Below, piece by piece: positions 16,043 through 24,205 of a DNA stretch of 64,000 nt (the stretch's first letter is position 1; every line of letters starts with the position of its first letter). The notes under the pieces were generated by a model. The model saw only the letters and a list, made by a program, of their open reading frames with translations, was not told the origin of the DNA and ran no database searches. The position numbers and the translations under genes are program-made. Source of the stretch: Streptomyces echinatus (GTDB taxonomy: Bacteria; Actinomycetota; Actinomycetes; Streptomycetales; Streptomycetaceae); the NCBI RefSeq assembly GCF_014203595.1, contig NZ_JACHJK010000009.1, forward strand, positions 186,001-250,000. The letters are read 5' to 3'.

Positions 16043-17506
16043 GTGGAGATCAACGAGCTGACGGCGGCCGAGGAGCGGGTGTGGCGGGCGTTTCCGCGGG
16101 GGCGGGCCGTGGACTTCCGGGAGGGCTCCGATGACGATCCCGCCGCGGGCGGCGACTGGGGCCCCGAACGGACCGTGCGGGCCGAGGTGTTGCGGGCGCT
16201 GCTGCTCGACGGGCCCCGGCAGGAGGGGGAGATAGCGTCCCTCGATCTGGCGGGCGCCCGGATCACGGGCCGCCTCGATCTGCAGTACGCGACGATCGAC
16301 CACCCGCTGCGGCTGCGGAACTGCCACTTCGACGAGGCCCCGCGCTGCTACGCCGCCCGGCTGCGCGAACTCAACCTCAGCGAGTCGGTCCTGCCCGGGT
16401 TCACCGGCCACGCCATGCACGTCGACGGCGTCGTGCGGCTCACCCGCACCCGGTGCCGCGGGGTGCTGCGGCTGGGCGGGGCCCGGATCGGCGGCAGTCT
16501 GTACCTGGAGAGCGCGGAGGTGACCGCGCCCGCCGCCGGGGTTCCGGTGCTCCAGCTCAACCAGGTGGACGTCGGCGACGATCTGCGGGCGCCCGGGCTG
16601 CGCACGCACGGGCAGACACGGCTCAACGGCGCCACCGTCGCCGGGTCGGTCAACCTCAACGAGGCGCGGCTCAGCCACCCGGAAGGCGCCGCGCTGGACG
16701 CCGAGACGTTCGCCGTCCAGGGTGACATGCTGCTCCGGCACGCCGAGGTACGCGGCTGGATGGGCCTGCGCGGCGCCCGCGTCGGAGGGCGGCTCGACCT
16801 GTCGTACACCCTGCTGTCGCATCCGGGCAGTTCGGCGCTCCGGGCGGCCAGCGCGACCATCGGTGAGCTGTGGCTGCGCCGCAGCCTGCCCCTGGAGGGC
16901 GCCCTCAACCTGCGCCGCGCCCAGCTCGAAGTCCTCTTCGTGGAGCCGGGGTCGGTGCCCGAGGAGGTGCTGCTCGGCGACCTGACGTACACCTCGCTCA
17001 TCCCGCACGAGCCGGCCGAGCGCCGCCTGCCCATGCTGGAGCGCGAGCGCGACGGCTATGTCCCGCACGCCTACGAGCAGTTGACGGCCGCCTACCGCCG
17101 CGTCGGCGACGACCACGCGGCCCGGCTGGTGCAGCTGGCCAAGCAGCGCCGGCACCGCCGCACCCTGCCCTGGTACGGCCGGGTGTGGGGCCTGGTCCAG
17201 GACGTCACCGTCGGCTACGGCTTCCGCCCCCTGCGCGCCGCCGGCTGGCTGCTGTCGCTGCTCGCGGTGGGTTCCGTCACCTACGCGCTGCACCACCCGC
17301 AGCCGCTGAAGGCGGGCGAGGCACCGCCCTTCGACCCGGTGTTCTACACGCTCGACCTGCTGCTGCCGGTGATCTCCTTCGGGCAGGACTCCGCGTTCGC
17401 CCCGCACGGCGGGTACCAGCTGCTCGCCCACGTCCTCGTCCTCACCGGCTGGATCCTGGCCACCACCGTGATCGCGGGCGTCACCCGCACGGTCAGCCGT
17501 TCCTAG
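16043..17506 (+). CDS. Membrane-anchored beta-helix repeat protein
   Basis: This 487-residue protein resembles entries usually labelled 'membrane-associated oxidoreductase' in Streptomyces, but no cofactor-binding motif is visible. Residues about 60-300 are a solenoid of roughly 20-residue repeats (ARITGRLDLQYATIDHPLRL, ARVGGRLDLSYTLLSHPG and similar), like pentapeptide or right-handed beta-helix proteins. Two C-terminal membrane segments (about residues 400-420 and 460-482) enclose an acidic/Pro loop with FDPVFYTLDLLLPVISFGQ. The solenoid is probably cytoplasmic. The start codon sits at the predicted transcription start. Function unknown; the oxidoreductase label has no support in the sequence. 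Confidence 0.75.
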   Translation: MEINELTAAEERVWRAFPRGRAVDFREGSDDDPAAGGDWGPERTVRAEVLRALLLDGPRQEGEIASLDLAGARITGRLDLQYATIDHPLRLRNCHFDEAPRCYAARLRELNLSESVLPGFTGHAMHVDGVVRLTRTRCRGVLRLGGARIGGSLYLESAEVTAPAAGVPVLQLNQVDVGDDLRAPGLRTHGQTRLNGATVAGSVNLNEARLSHPEGAALDAETFAVQGDMLLRHAEVRGWMGLRGARVGGRLDLSYTLLSHPGSSALRAASATIGELWLRRSLPLEGALNLRRAQLEVLFVEPGSVPEEVLLGDLTYTSLIPHEPAERRLPMLERERDGYVPHAYEQLTAAYRRVGDDHAARLVQLAKQRRHRRTLPWYGRVWGLVQDVTVGYGFRPLRAAGWLLSLLAVGSVTYALHHPQPLKAGEAPPFDPVFYTLDLLLPVISFGQDSAFAPHGGYQLLAHVLVLTGWILATTVIAGVTRTVSRS

Positions 17507-17554
17507 CCGCGGCCCGCATCCCGGCCGCCGCCGCACCGGCGCCGCGGCAGCCGT

Positions 17555-17577
17555 CCGGGATGTGACGAACATCCCGG
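17555..17577. promoter_or_regulatory. Perfect 9-bp inverted repeat before a TetR gene
   Basis: CCGGGATGT-GACGA-ACATCCCGG lies 48 bases after the membrane protein gene and 84 bases before the TetR start. A TACAAT -10-like hexamer is at 17600-17605. It could be the upstream gene's terminator or the TetR operator; the symmetry and nearby -10 allow either. Confidence 0.5.
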
Positions 17578-17661
17578 CTGCGCCCGGCGGCCCTGCTTCT
17601 ACAATCACCGGCACGCGAACGAGCGCGCCGTCCAGGCGCCTCACGGGCCCGAAGGACACCG

Positions 17662-18327
17662 ATGACGAGCGTCGAAGAACCGGCACGAGCCGGCGCGCGC
17701 CTGCGTGACGCCGCCCGCACCAGGGCCGAGATCCTCGACGTGGCCACGCAGGAGTTCGCCCGGGCCGGCTACGACGGGGCCCGCGTCGACGAGATAGCCG
17801 CCCGGACCCGCACCACGAAGCGGATGATCTACTACTACTTCGGCGGCAAGGAACAGCTGTTCACGGCCGTGCTGGAGCGGGCGTACGGCGTGATCCGGGA
17901 CGCCGAGCAGCAGCTGGACGTCGAGCACCTGGACCCGGTGGCGGCCATCCGGCGGCTGGCCGAGCTGACCTTCGACCACCATGAGCGGCACCCGGACTTC
18001 ATCCGCCTGGTCAGCATCGAGAACATCCACGGCGCCGAGCACATAGCGGCCTCCGAGAAGCTCGGCCGGATCGGCTCCCCGGCGCTGGACGTGATCCGCC
18101 GCATCCTCGCCACGGGGCAGGAGTCGGGGCTGTTCACGGCCGACGTGGACGCGGTCGACCTGCACGCGATGATCAGCTCGTTCTGCTTCTTCCGGGTCGC
18201 CAACCGGCACACCTTCGGCGCACTGTTCGGCCGGGACCTGGTGGACCCGGCCCGGCGGGAGCGCTACCGGGCCATGCTCGGGGACATGGTGATCGCCTAC
18301 CTGACGGCGGAGCGGGCCGGGGGCTGA
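17662..18327 (+). CDS. TetR-family regulator
   Basis: This is a 221-residue repressor. The N-terminal helix-turn-helix reads ILDVATQEFARAGYDGARVDEIAARTRTTKRMIYYYFGGKEQLF, a complete TetR DNA-binding domain. The remaining 150 residues form the ligand/dimer domain, with the VSIENIHGAEHI segment seen in TetR proteins that carry a TetR_C_41-like domain. AAGGA at 17652 supports the ATG. Its target may be itself or an unlinked gene; the downstream neighbour is convergent. Confidence 0.9.
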   Translation: MTSVEEPARAGARLRDAARTRAEILDVATQEFARAGYDGARVDEIAARTRTTKRMIYYYFGGKEQLFTAVLERAYGVIRDAEQQLDVEHLDPVAAIRRLAELTFDHHERHPDFIRLVSIENIHGAEHIAASEKLGRIGSPALDVIRRILATGQESGLFTADVDAVDLHAMISSFCFFRVANRHTFGALFGRDLVDPARRERYRAMLGDMVIAYLTAERAGG

Positions 18328-18366
18328 GGGGGTCACGCACGGGCCGGTGCCCGCCGCTCCCCCCTC

Positions 18367-20559
18367 TCAGCCGCTCACGAGCAGGTCCGTCCAGGCCGCC
18401 GCCACGCGGTCCAGCGCGTACGACTCCCGCACCTGGGCGCGGGCCGTGTCCGCGGCGGACCGCCAGGTCCCCTCGCTCTCGCCGAGCCCGGTGATCGCCT
18501 CGGCCATGGCCGGCGGGCCGTCGTGGATCCACCGCCGGTCGTAGATCTCGTCCGCGCCGGGCCACGGCAGCAGCGCCGGAACGGCACCGGAGGCCATGCC
18601 CTCGGCCGGGGCGAGGTGGAAGCTCTCGTCGTCGCTGGTGGACAGGACGTGCCCGATGCGGCGCAGCCAGCTCGCCACGTCGGCGCCGAAGTCGTCGAAG
18701 ACGACCGCCCCCTGGAGCAGCGGGGAGGTCTGGACACGGCGCAGGATCGTCTCGTAGTGCGCGCGCTCCTCCGGCTTGTTCCAGATCCACCAGTACTCCC
18801 ACGGCGGCTTGGACTTGACCGACAGGTGCCAGCGCCGGTCCCGGGCGCGCAGGGCTTCGAGCACGTCCAGGCCGAGGTCGAGGCGTTTGCGGCTGGGCGC
18901 GATGCCGATCATGCCGAGGCGGTGACGGGCACCGGGTGCCTTGGGCCGGTCGAGCTGGTCGGCGTCCACCCAGTTCGGGACGACGACGACCTTGTGCCGC
19001 GGCCAGCCCGTGTGCTCCAGGGTGCGGCGGGCGTAGTAGGGGCTGACGCAGATCACCCGGTCGACGGCGTCGATGTCGACCTGCCCCGGCCACTCGGCGT
19101 CCAGCTCGAACCGGTGCAGCCGGATCACGAGCCGGCTGCCGCGCCGCTTGTGGCGGCTGTACCAGACGGCGGCCGGGCCGCACCACTCGACGACCACCAC
19201 ATCGGCCCAGTCGGCGAGTTCACGGCTCGCGCCCGGGTCGTGCCGGGCCAGCGCGGGCCAGGCGTCGACGCGGACGTCGAGTCCGGGCACGGCGCGGAAG
19301 TGGTCCAGGAGCCGGGTGAGGAACTTCAGGTCGTGCCCCGCGACGCCGACCCGCAGCGGACGGGCGCGGTGGACGACACCGGCGGGTGCGGGCGGGAAGA
19401 CCCGGTCGAGGTGGCCGCGCCAGCGGTCGGCGGCGGCCCGGAGGGTGTACCGGCGGGCGGCGTCGCGGCAGCGGGCGGCCGCGAGCCGGCGGGCCTCGGG
19501 GGCGCGGGCGGCGTGGGCCACGGCCTCGGCGGCGTCCTCGGGTTCGGCGCGGCCGGGGACGTAGAGGGGGTAGTCGGCGCCCAGCAGTGCCTCGTGCGCG
19601 GGTGTGCGGTTGAGCACGACGGGCAGCCCGAGGGCGCCGAACTCCATTACCTTGGTGGACAGTTCGAGGCTCGCGTCGAGTCCGGGGGCGCGCCAGCCCA
19701 GGCCGAGGTCGCAGTCGGCGGCGATGCGCATGGCCTCCTCGCGGGGCTGTCCGCCGTGGTGGTGGACGCCGAGGGTGCCGCCGTTGAGGGCCCGGAACAT
19801 CGCGTCGTGGAACCCGGGGTGGGCGGGGTCGTCGTGGATCTTGTCGCCGACGGTGTGGAGTTCGGCCGCAACGCCCCGCTCGGCCAGCAGCGAGGGCAGC
19901 CGGGTCATGGGCAGCGTGTTCCACAGCGGCGCGAACTTGCCGGTGTAGACGAGCCGGAGCGGATCGTGCGGCCGGTCGTGGTCCGGCACCGGGAAGTCGG
20001 GTTCCGGCACGGAGGGCGGGCAGAGCACGCTGCGGCCGCAGGCCTCGGGCACCCAGGCCTCCAGGAAGCAGCGCAACTCCTCGGTCTGGCACAGCAGGCG
20101 CCGGGAGGCGGCGGCGATGCGGCCGAGTTCCGCGCGGGCCTGCTCGGTCATCGCGGCGGCGGACTGCGGGATGTCGGTGAGGTAGGCCCAGATCCGCCCG
20201 TCGAACCGGCCGTCGGCGACGACCCGGCCGACGAGCCGGCGCCCGCGCAGGACGAGCAGGTCGCAGGGCTCGTCCCGGTCGAGCCGGGCGAGCAGCCGGG
20301 AGGCCTGCACCGGGGACAGGGGCCGGTCGCCCTGTCCGGGGACCAGCCGTTCCTCGGCGGGCCGCACGAGGGTCACCCCGGGCAGCCCGGCCAGCGGATC
20401 GGTCAGCCGCCCGGTCAGCACCGGGGCCTTCAGCACCAGCCGGGTCTCGCACCCGGCCAGGGACAGCGCCTGCACGGTCGACTGGGCCCAGACGGCGGAG
20501 CCGTCGATGAGGTTGAGGTCCACGTCGCCGTAGACCAGTGCCCGTATCACGCGGCTCAT
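18367..20559 (-). CDS. Double glycosyltransferase, two GT-B modules
   Basis: This 730-residue protein holds two glycosyltransferase modules in tandem. Module 1 (about residues 1-365) starts with IRALVYGDVDLNLIDGSAVW and has a donor-site region LDASLELSTKVMEFGALGLPVVLNR, typical of GT4-type C-domains. Module 2 (about 375-730) starts LRVGVAGHDLKFLTRLLDHF, has CVSPYYARRTLEHTG and VVVPNWVDADQL, and ends with SFHLAPAEGMASGAVP, another E-x7-type donor site. ATG 20559 has GGAG upstream and overlaps the previous gene's stop (ATGA). It is the last gene of a four-gene minus-strand operon, and probably adds two successive sugars to a cell-surface glycan. Confidence 0.85.
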   Translation of the reverse strand: MSRVIRALVYGDVDLNLIDGSAVWAQSTVQALSLAGCETRLVLKAPVLTGRLTDPLAGLPGVTLVRPAEERLVPGQGDRPLSPVQASRLLARLDRDEPCDLLVLRGRRLVGRVVADGRFDGRIWAYLTDIPQSAAAMTEQARAELGRIAAASRRLLCQTEELRCFLEAWVPEACGRSVLCPPSVPEPDFPVPDHDRPHDPLRLVYTGKFAPLWNTLPMTRLPSLLAERGVAAELHTVGDKIHDDPAHPGFHDAMFRALNGGTLGVHHHGGQPREEAMRIAADCDLGLGWRAPGLDASLELSTKVMEFGALGLPVVLNRTPAHEALLGADYPLYVPGRAEPEDAAEAVAHAARAPEARRLAAARCRDAARRYTLRAAADRWRGHLDRVFPPAPAGVVHRARPLRVGVAGHDLKFLTRLLDHFRAVPGLDVRVDAWPALARHDPGASRELADWADVVVVEWCGPAAVWYSRHKRRGSRLVIRLHRFELDAEWPGQVDIDAVDRVICVSPYYARRTLEHTGWPRHKVVVVPNWVDADQLDRPKAPGARHRLGMIGIAPSRKRLDLGLDVLEALRARDRRWHLSVKSKPPWEYWWIWNKPEERAHYETILRRVQTSPLLQGAVVFDDFGADVASWLRRIGHVLSTSDDESFHLAPAEGMASGAVPALLPWPGADEIYDRRWIHDGPPAMAEAITGLGESEGTWRSAADTARAQVRESYALDRVAAAWTDLLVSG

Positions 20560-22373
20560 GACGGCTCCTTCCCGCGCACGGCGAACAGTCGGTACCCGCG
20601 GCCGCACCAGCTCTCGGGCGGCGCGCCCGCGAGGTGCAGGGACCGGCGGACCAGCAGCGGACGCCGCAGCGCCGGCACGAACGTGTAGTCCTCGCCGGCC
20701 GCCGCGTGGCCCAGCGCGTCCGCGCCCGAGTACTCCTGGGCGCACATCAGGTCGAGCAGCAGGGTGTCCGGGCGGTCCTCGGTGAGGTCGGTCCAGTCGG
20801 CGACCCAGGCCGCGGTGGGCGGCCCGGTGCGGACGGCGACGCCCGCGGCGTCGAGTTCGTCGAGGCCGGCCGGGTCGGGGACGACCACCTCGGCGGGGCG
20901 GTGCTGCTGGCCCAGCACCTGCGCGGCCAGCCGGGCCACGTCGTGCCGGCCGCGGGGGGCGGCGAGGACGGCGACCCGGCGTCCGTCCAAGGGGTCCGGG
21001 GCGCCGGCCAGCCGGGCGAGTTCGGCCAGCCGGACGCGGGTGCTGTCCCACTGGAACGCCTCCCGCAACCGCTCCCTGCCGTCCCCGGCCGGGTCGAGCC
21101 GGGACAGCCGTACACCGGTGTCGGCGTCGAGGACGGCGTCCCAGGCCAGCTGGGCGAGGCCGGGTGCGGCGGACGGCGGGGCGTCCCGCCACAGTACGGC
21201 GGCCCGGCCCGACGCGCGGGCCTCGGTGAGGAGTTCGGCCAGCCTCCGGTCCAGGTCCGGTGCCAGGCCGGTGCCGGCGAGCGACCAGGGGCCGTCCTCC
21301 GTGCACGCGCTCACTTGCACCACGACCGCGTCGGGGTCGGTGCGCCGTACGAGCAGCGCGCCGTCGTGCGGGAGCGGCCGGTTCACGACGGCGTCCGCCG
21401 CGAAGTCCTCGGCGGTGTGGTCGGTGAGCACGCCGGCGATCACGAGCCGGTCGCGGGGTGTGCAGGAGAACGCGCGGTGCAGCAGGTGGAGGCGCTCGTC
21501 GGCGGCCATGGATGGGGCCCCGGCGGCGGCGGACTGGGAGGCGGGCGCCGCCCGCCGCTCGGCCCGCCCGCGCCACAGCCCGTACAGCTCCCGCGGCAGA
21601 CGCGGCATCCGGTGCCGCGGCGACCGGGCCGCCGACACCAGTGCCTTGCCCACCCTCAGCGAGGTCGAGCCCTCCAGCATGGCCACCCGCGCCTGGAGCA
21701 GCTCGACCCGGCCGCGGGCCCCGCGCAGCGCGGACGCCAGCTGTTCCTTCTCCCGTACGGCGGCGGCCAGCCGGTCGGCGAGTCCGTCCTCGCGGACGTC
21801 GTCCCGGGCGCGTTCGGCCTCCTCGGCGCGGCGCGTCAGGTCCAGGTGGCGGGCGCGCAGGGAGCGGGAGACGAGGTCGCCGAGGACGTACTCGCCGGCC
21901 ATCCGCAGGGCGGTGGTGAAGCCGCCGGGGGGCACCGCGCGCCCGAACCAGTCGTGCGGGGGCAGGAGTTCGTCCGAGGTGAGGCGGGTGAACACCGCGC
22001 CCGCGCGCAGGTGCACATAGTCGAGCGGGGTGGCGCGCAGCACCTGGCAGCCCTGGGCCACCAGGCCGTCCAGGAGCCGGTGATAGGGCGGTTCGGGCCC
22101 CGGGTGGCCGAACAGGAGCAGGCCGCGGCCGCCGGGCCGGACGCGTTCCAGCACCGCGAGGCAGTCGTCCTCGCCGCCGTGCAGGGCCGGGTCGGGGCCG
22201 TAGGACAGGAGCACCAGCTCTCCTTCTCCGACCGGCCGTTCGCCGTCGTCGCGGAGCAGGCGGACACCGTCGGGGAGGTGGAGGTAGGGGGCGAGGCGCA
22301 GGCCGCGGCCGGCCGCGTCCACGACCGTGGTGACGCCGTCCAGGTGCGGGTGGAGCAGATCGGTCAGACGCAT
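20556..22373 (-). CDS. Hybrid methyltransferase-like / coiled-coil / GT-like protein
   Basis: This is a 605-residue multidomain protein. Residues 1-200 resemble a SAM-methyltransferase fold with degenerate motifs (VVDAAGRGLRL, LVLLSYGPDP, ERVRPGGRGLLLFGHP) but lack the usual GxGxG, so methyl transfer is doubtful. Residues about 205-265 are a charged coiled coil ending in the STSLRVGKALVSAARSP motif seen in actinobacterial glycan-assembly glycosyltransferases. The C-terminal 330 residues include RVAVLAAPRGRHDVARLAAQ and DTLLLDLMCAQEYSGADALG, like a GT2-type domain without a clear DxD. It overlaps both neighbours (TGATG and ATGA). It may act as a scaffold or chain-length component. Confidence 0.6.
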   Translation of the reverse strand: MRLTDLLHPHLDGVTTVVDAAGRGLRLAPYLHLPDGVRLLRDDGERPVGEGELVLLSYGPDPALHGGEDDCLAVLERVRPGGRGLLLFGHPGPEPPYHRLLDGLVAQGCQVLRATPLDYVHLRAGAVFTRLTSDELLPPHDWFGRAVPPGGFTTALRMAGEYVLGDLVSRSLRARHLDLTRRAEEAERARDDVREDGLADRLAAAVREKEQLASALRGARGRVELLQARVAMLEGSTSLRVGKALVSAARSPRHRMPRLPRELYGLWRGRAERRAAPASQSAAAGAPSMAADERLHLLHRAFSCTPRDRLVIAGVLTDHTAEDFAADAVVNRPLPHDGALLVRRTDPDAVVVQVSACTEDGPWSLAGTGLAPDLDRRLAELLTEARASGRAAVLWRDAPPSAAPGLAQLAWDAVLDADTGVRLSRLDPAGDGRERLREAFQWDSTRVRLAELARLAGAPDPLDGRRVAVLAAPRGRHDVARLAAQVLGQQHRPAEVVVPDPAGLDELDAAGVAVRTGPPTAAWVADWTDLTEDRPDTLLLDLMCAQEYSGADALGHAAAGEDYTFVPALRRPLLVRRSLHLAGAPPESWCGRGYRLFAVRGKEPS

Positions 22374-23062
22374 CAGCGGATCCTCGTGAAGACGTGGAAG
22401 CCGACCTCGATCTCCCGGAAGCCGTACGGCCGGAACTCCGTGTGGCGCAGTCCGAGGGGTTCGAGTACGGCGCGGTAGGCGGCCGTGGGCCGGTGCAGGA
22501 TGTAGTCGCCGCGTGCCCGGGGCCGGGCCGTGTCCTCGTCGGTGACGATCAGGCGGCCGGTGAGGCGGACCAGGGAGGCCAGGTTGCGCAGGGCCGCCGA
22601 CCACTCCGCGTCGTCCAGGAGGTGGAAGAGCACGTCGACGCAGAGCACGATGTCGTACGGCCACGGGCTGCGCCACGCGTCGAGCCGGGACCGGCCGTAG
22701 CGGGGGCCGCCGCCGGCGGCGTGGGCCCGGTCGAGGGCCTCCTCGCTGGCGTCGAAGGCGTCCACGCGGTGGCCGCAGCGGGCCAGGGCGCGCGCGAAGT
22801 ACCCCTTGCCGCAGCCCGCGTCGAGCACGAACAGCGGGGCCGCGGGGCTGGTGAGGTCGCCGACGAGGCCGAGCAGGGTGCCGAGCCGGAGCGCGTAGAA
22901 GAGTTCGTTGCCCGCCCGGTCGAGGCCGATGTGTCCGCCGGAGGCCAGCTCGTCCTGGTCGCGGTGGCGGGCGTCCCAGTAGTCGAAGGCGCCGTCGCCG
23001 CCGGCGGTGTCGTCGGGGGCGGGGGCGGGGCCGCCGTCGGGGGCGAGGGTGCCGTCAGCCAT
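22373..23062 (-). CDS. Class I SAM-dependent methyltransferase
   Basis: This 229-residue enzyme has motif I VLDAGCGKGYFA, the acidic loop VDAFDASEEAL and the post-motif DIVLCVDVLFHLLDD. An N-terminal FDYWDARHRDQDELASGGHIG precedes the fold. The wecB stop lies eight bases inside its 5' end and its own stop overlaps the next start, so it is translationally coupled in the glycan operon. A sugar O-methyltransferase acting on a glycan residue or chain end is likely; methyl capping stops chain growth in some bacterial polysaccharides. Confidence 0.85.
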   Translation of the reverse strand: MADGTLAPDGGPAPAPDDTAGGDGAFDYWDARHRDQDELASGGHIGLDRAGNELFYALRLGTLLGLVGDLTSPAAPLFVLDAGCGKGYFARALARCGHRVDAFDASEEALDRAHAAGGGPRYGRSRLDAWRSPWPYDIVLCVDVLFHLLDDAEWSAALRNLASLVRLTGRLIVTDEDTARPRARGDYILHRPTAAYRAVLEPLGLRHTEFRPYGFREIEVGFHVFTRIR

Positions 23063-24143
23063 GGTGTTCCAGCCACCGGGTGACCACGCGGGCCGTCCGG
23101 ATGCCCGCCTTGCCGTCCCACAGCGGCGGACCCTCCGCGGGCGCCCCCGGGCCGCCGTCGAGTGCCTTGCGCAGGGCGGGGACCAGCTCGTTGTGGGTGA
23201 CCAGGCGGTTGGTGCCGTGGGTGACGGTGACGGGGCGTTCGGTGGTGGTGCGCAGCGTCAGACAGGGCACGCCGAGCACGGTGGTCTCCTCCTGCACCCC
23301 GCCGGAGTCGGTGATCACGGCGGCGGCGCCGCGCACCAGGCTCATGAACTCGACGTAGCCGAGCGGTTCGAGGAGGTGCACTCCGGGCGCGCCGTCCAGG
23401 CCGGCCGCGCGCAGGGCGTCCCGGCCGCGCGGGTGCAGCGGCACGGCGAGGTCCAGATGGCGGGCCGCCTCGGTGAGCGCGCGGGCGGCGGCGCGGGCGG
23501 CCTCGGGGTCGTCGACGTTGGCGGGGCGGTGCAGGGTGACGACGCCGTAGCGCTCGGGCAGCCCGTGGGCGGTGCGTGCCGCGGCCGGGTCGAAGAGGTC
23601 GAGGTGGGTGAGCAGGGTGTCGATCATCGGGTTGCCGACGAAGTGCACCCGGGCGGGGTCGGCGCCCTCGCGGGCGAGGTGGCCGACGGCCTCCGGGCTG
23701 GTCGCGAACAGCAGCACGGCCAGCTGGTCGACCAGGCGCCGGTTGACCTCCTCCGGCATCGTCATGTCGAAGCTGCGCAGGCCGGCCTCCACGTGCGCGA
23801 CCGGGAGGCCCAGCTTGGCGGCGGCCAGGGCGGCGGCCAGCGTGGAGTTGACGTCGCCGTAGACCACGACGAGGGCCGGGTCGCGGGCGGTCAGCTCGGC
23901 CTCCAGCGCCACCAGCAGGTCGGCGGTCTGCCGGGCGTGGCCGCCGGAGCCGACGCCGAGGTCGGTGTCCGGCCGGGGCAGGCCCAGCTGGCGGAAGAAC
24001 ACGTCCGACATCCGGGCGTCGTAGTGCTGGCCGGTGTGGACCAGGGTCTGGTCGCAGCCGGCCACTCCGAGCGCGGCGACGACCGGTGCCGCCTTCACGA
24101 AGTTGGGCCGGGTGCCGACCACATGGAGTACTCGGCCGTTCAT
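23055..24143 (-). CDS. wecB: UDP-N-acetylglucosamine 2-epimerase (non-hydrolysing)
   Basis: This enzyme converts UDP-GlcNAc to UDP-ManNAc in the cytoplasm. The 362-residue product shows VVGTRPNFVKAAPV at the start, HTGQHYD, VYGDVNSTLA, HVEAGLRSFD.TMPEEVNRRLVD and the C-terminal ITDSGGVQEE. All are signature segments of the non-hydrolysing family. GAGGAC precedes the ATG. It is the first gene of the minus-strand glycan operon, divergent from a glycosyltransferase with 62 bases between start codons. With the nucleotide-sugar dehydrogenase at 25778 it could supply UDP-ManNAcA. Confidence 0.95.
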   Translation of the reverse strand: MNGRVLHVVGTRPNFVKAAPVVAALGVAGCDQTLVHTGQHYDARMSDVFFRQLGLPRPDTDLGVGSGGHARQTADLLVALEAELTARDPALVVVYGDVNSTLAAALAAAKLGLPVAHVEAGLRSFDMTMPEEVNRRLVDQLAVLLFATSPEAVGHLAREGADPARVHFVGNPMIDTLLTHLDLFDPAAARTAHGLPERYGVVTLHRPANVDDPEAARAAARALTEAARHLDLAVPLHPRGRDALRAAGLDGAPGVHLLEPLGYVEFMSLVRGAAAVITDSGGVQEETTVLGVPCLTLRTTTERPVTVTHGTNRLVTHNELVPALRKALDGGPGAPAEGPPLWDGKAGIRTARVVTRWLEHHG

Positions 24144-24205
24144 GTCCTCGCCTTCCGTCGGCGGTCGAACAAGGGGCAGCGCACAGGGAGACGAGGAGGA
24201 ACGCC

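Noticed and set aside
20560..21576. N-terminal extension of the double glycosyltransferase
   Set aside because: It is Arg/Pro-rich, overlaps the upstream coding sequence out of frame, and ATG 20559 has its own ribosome site.
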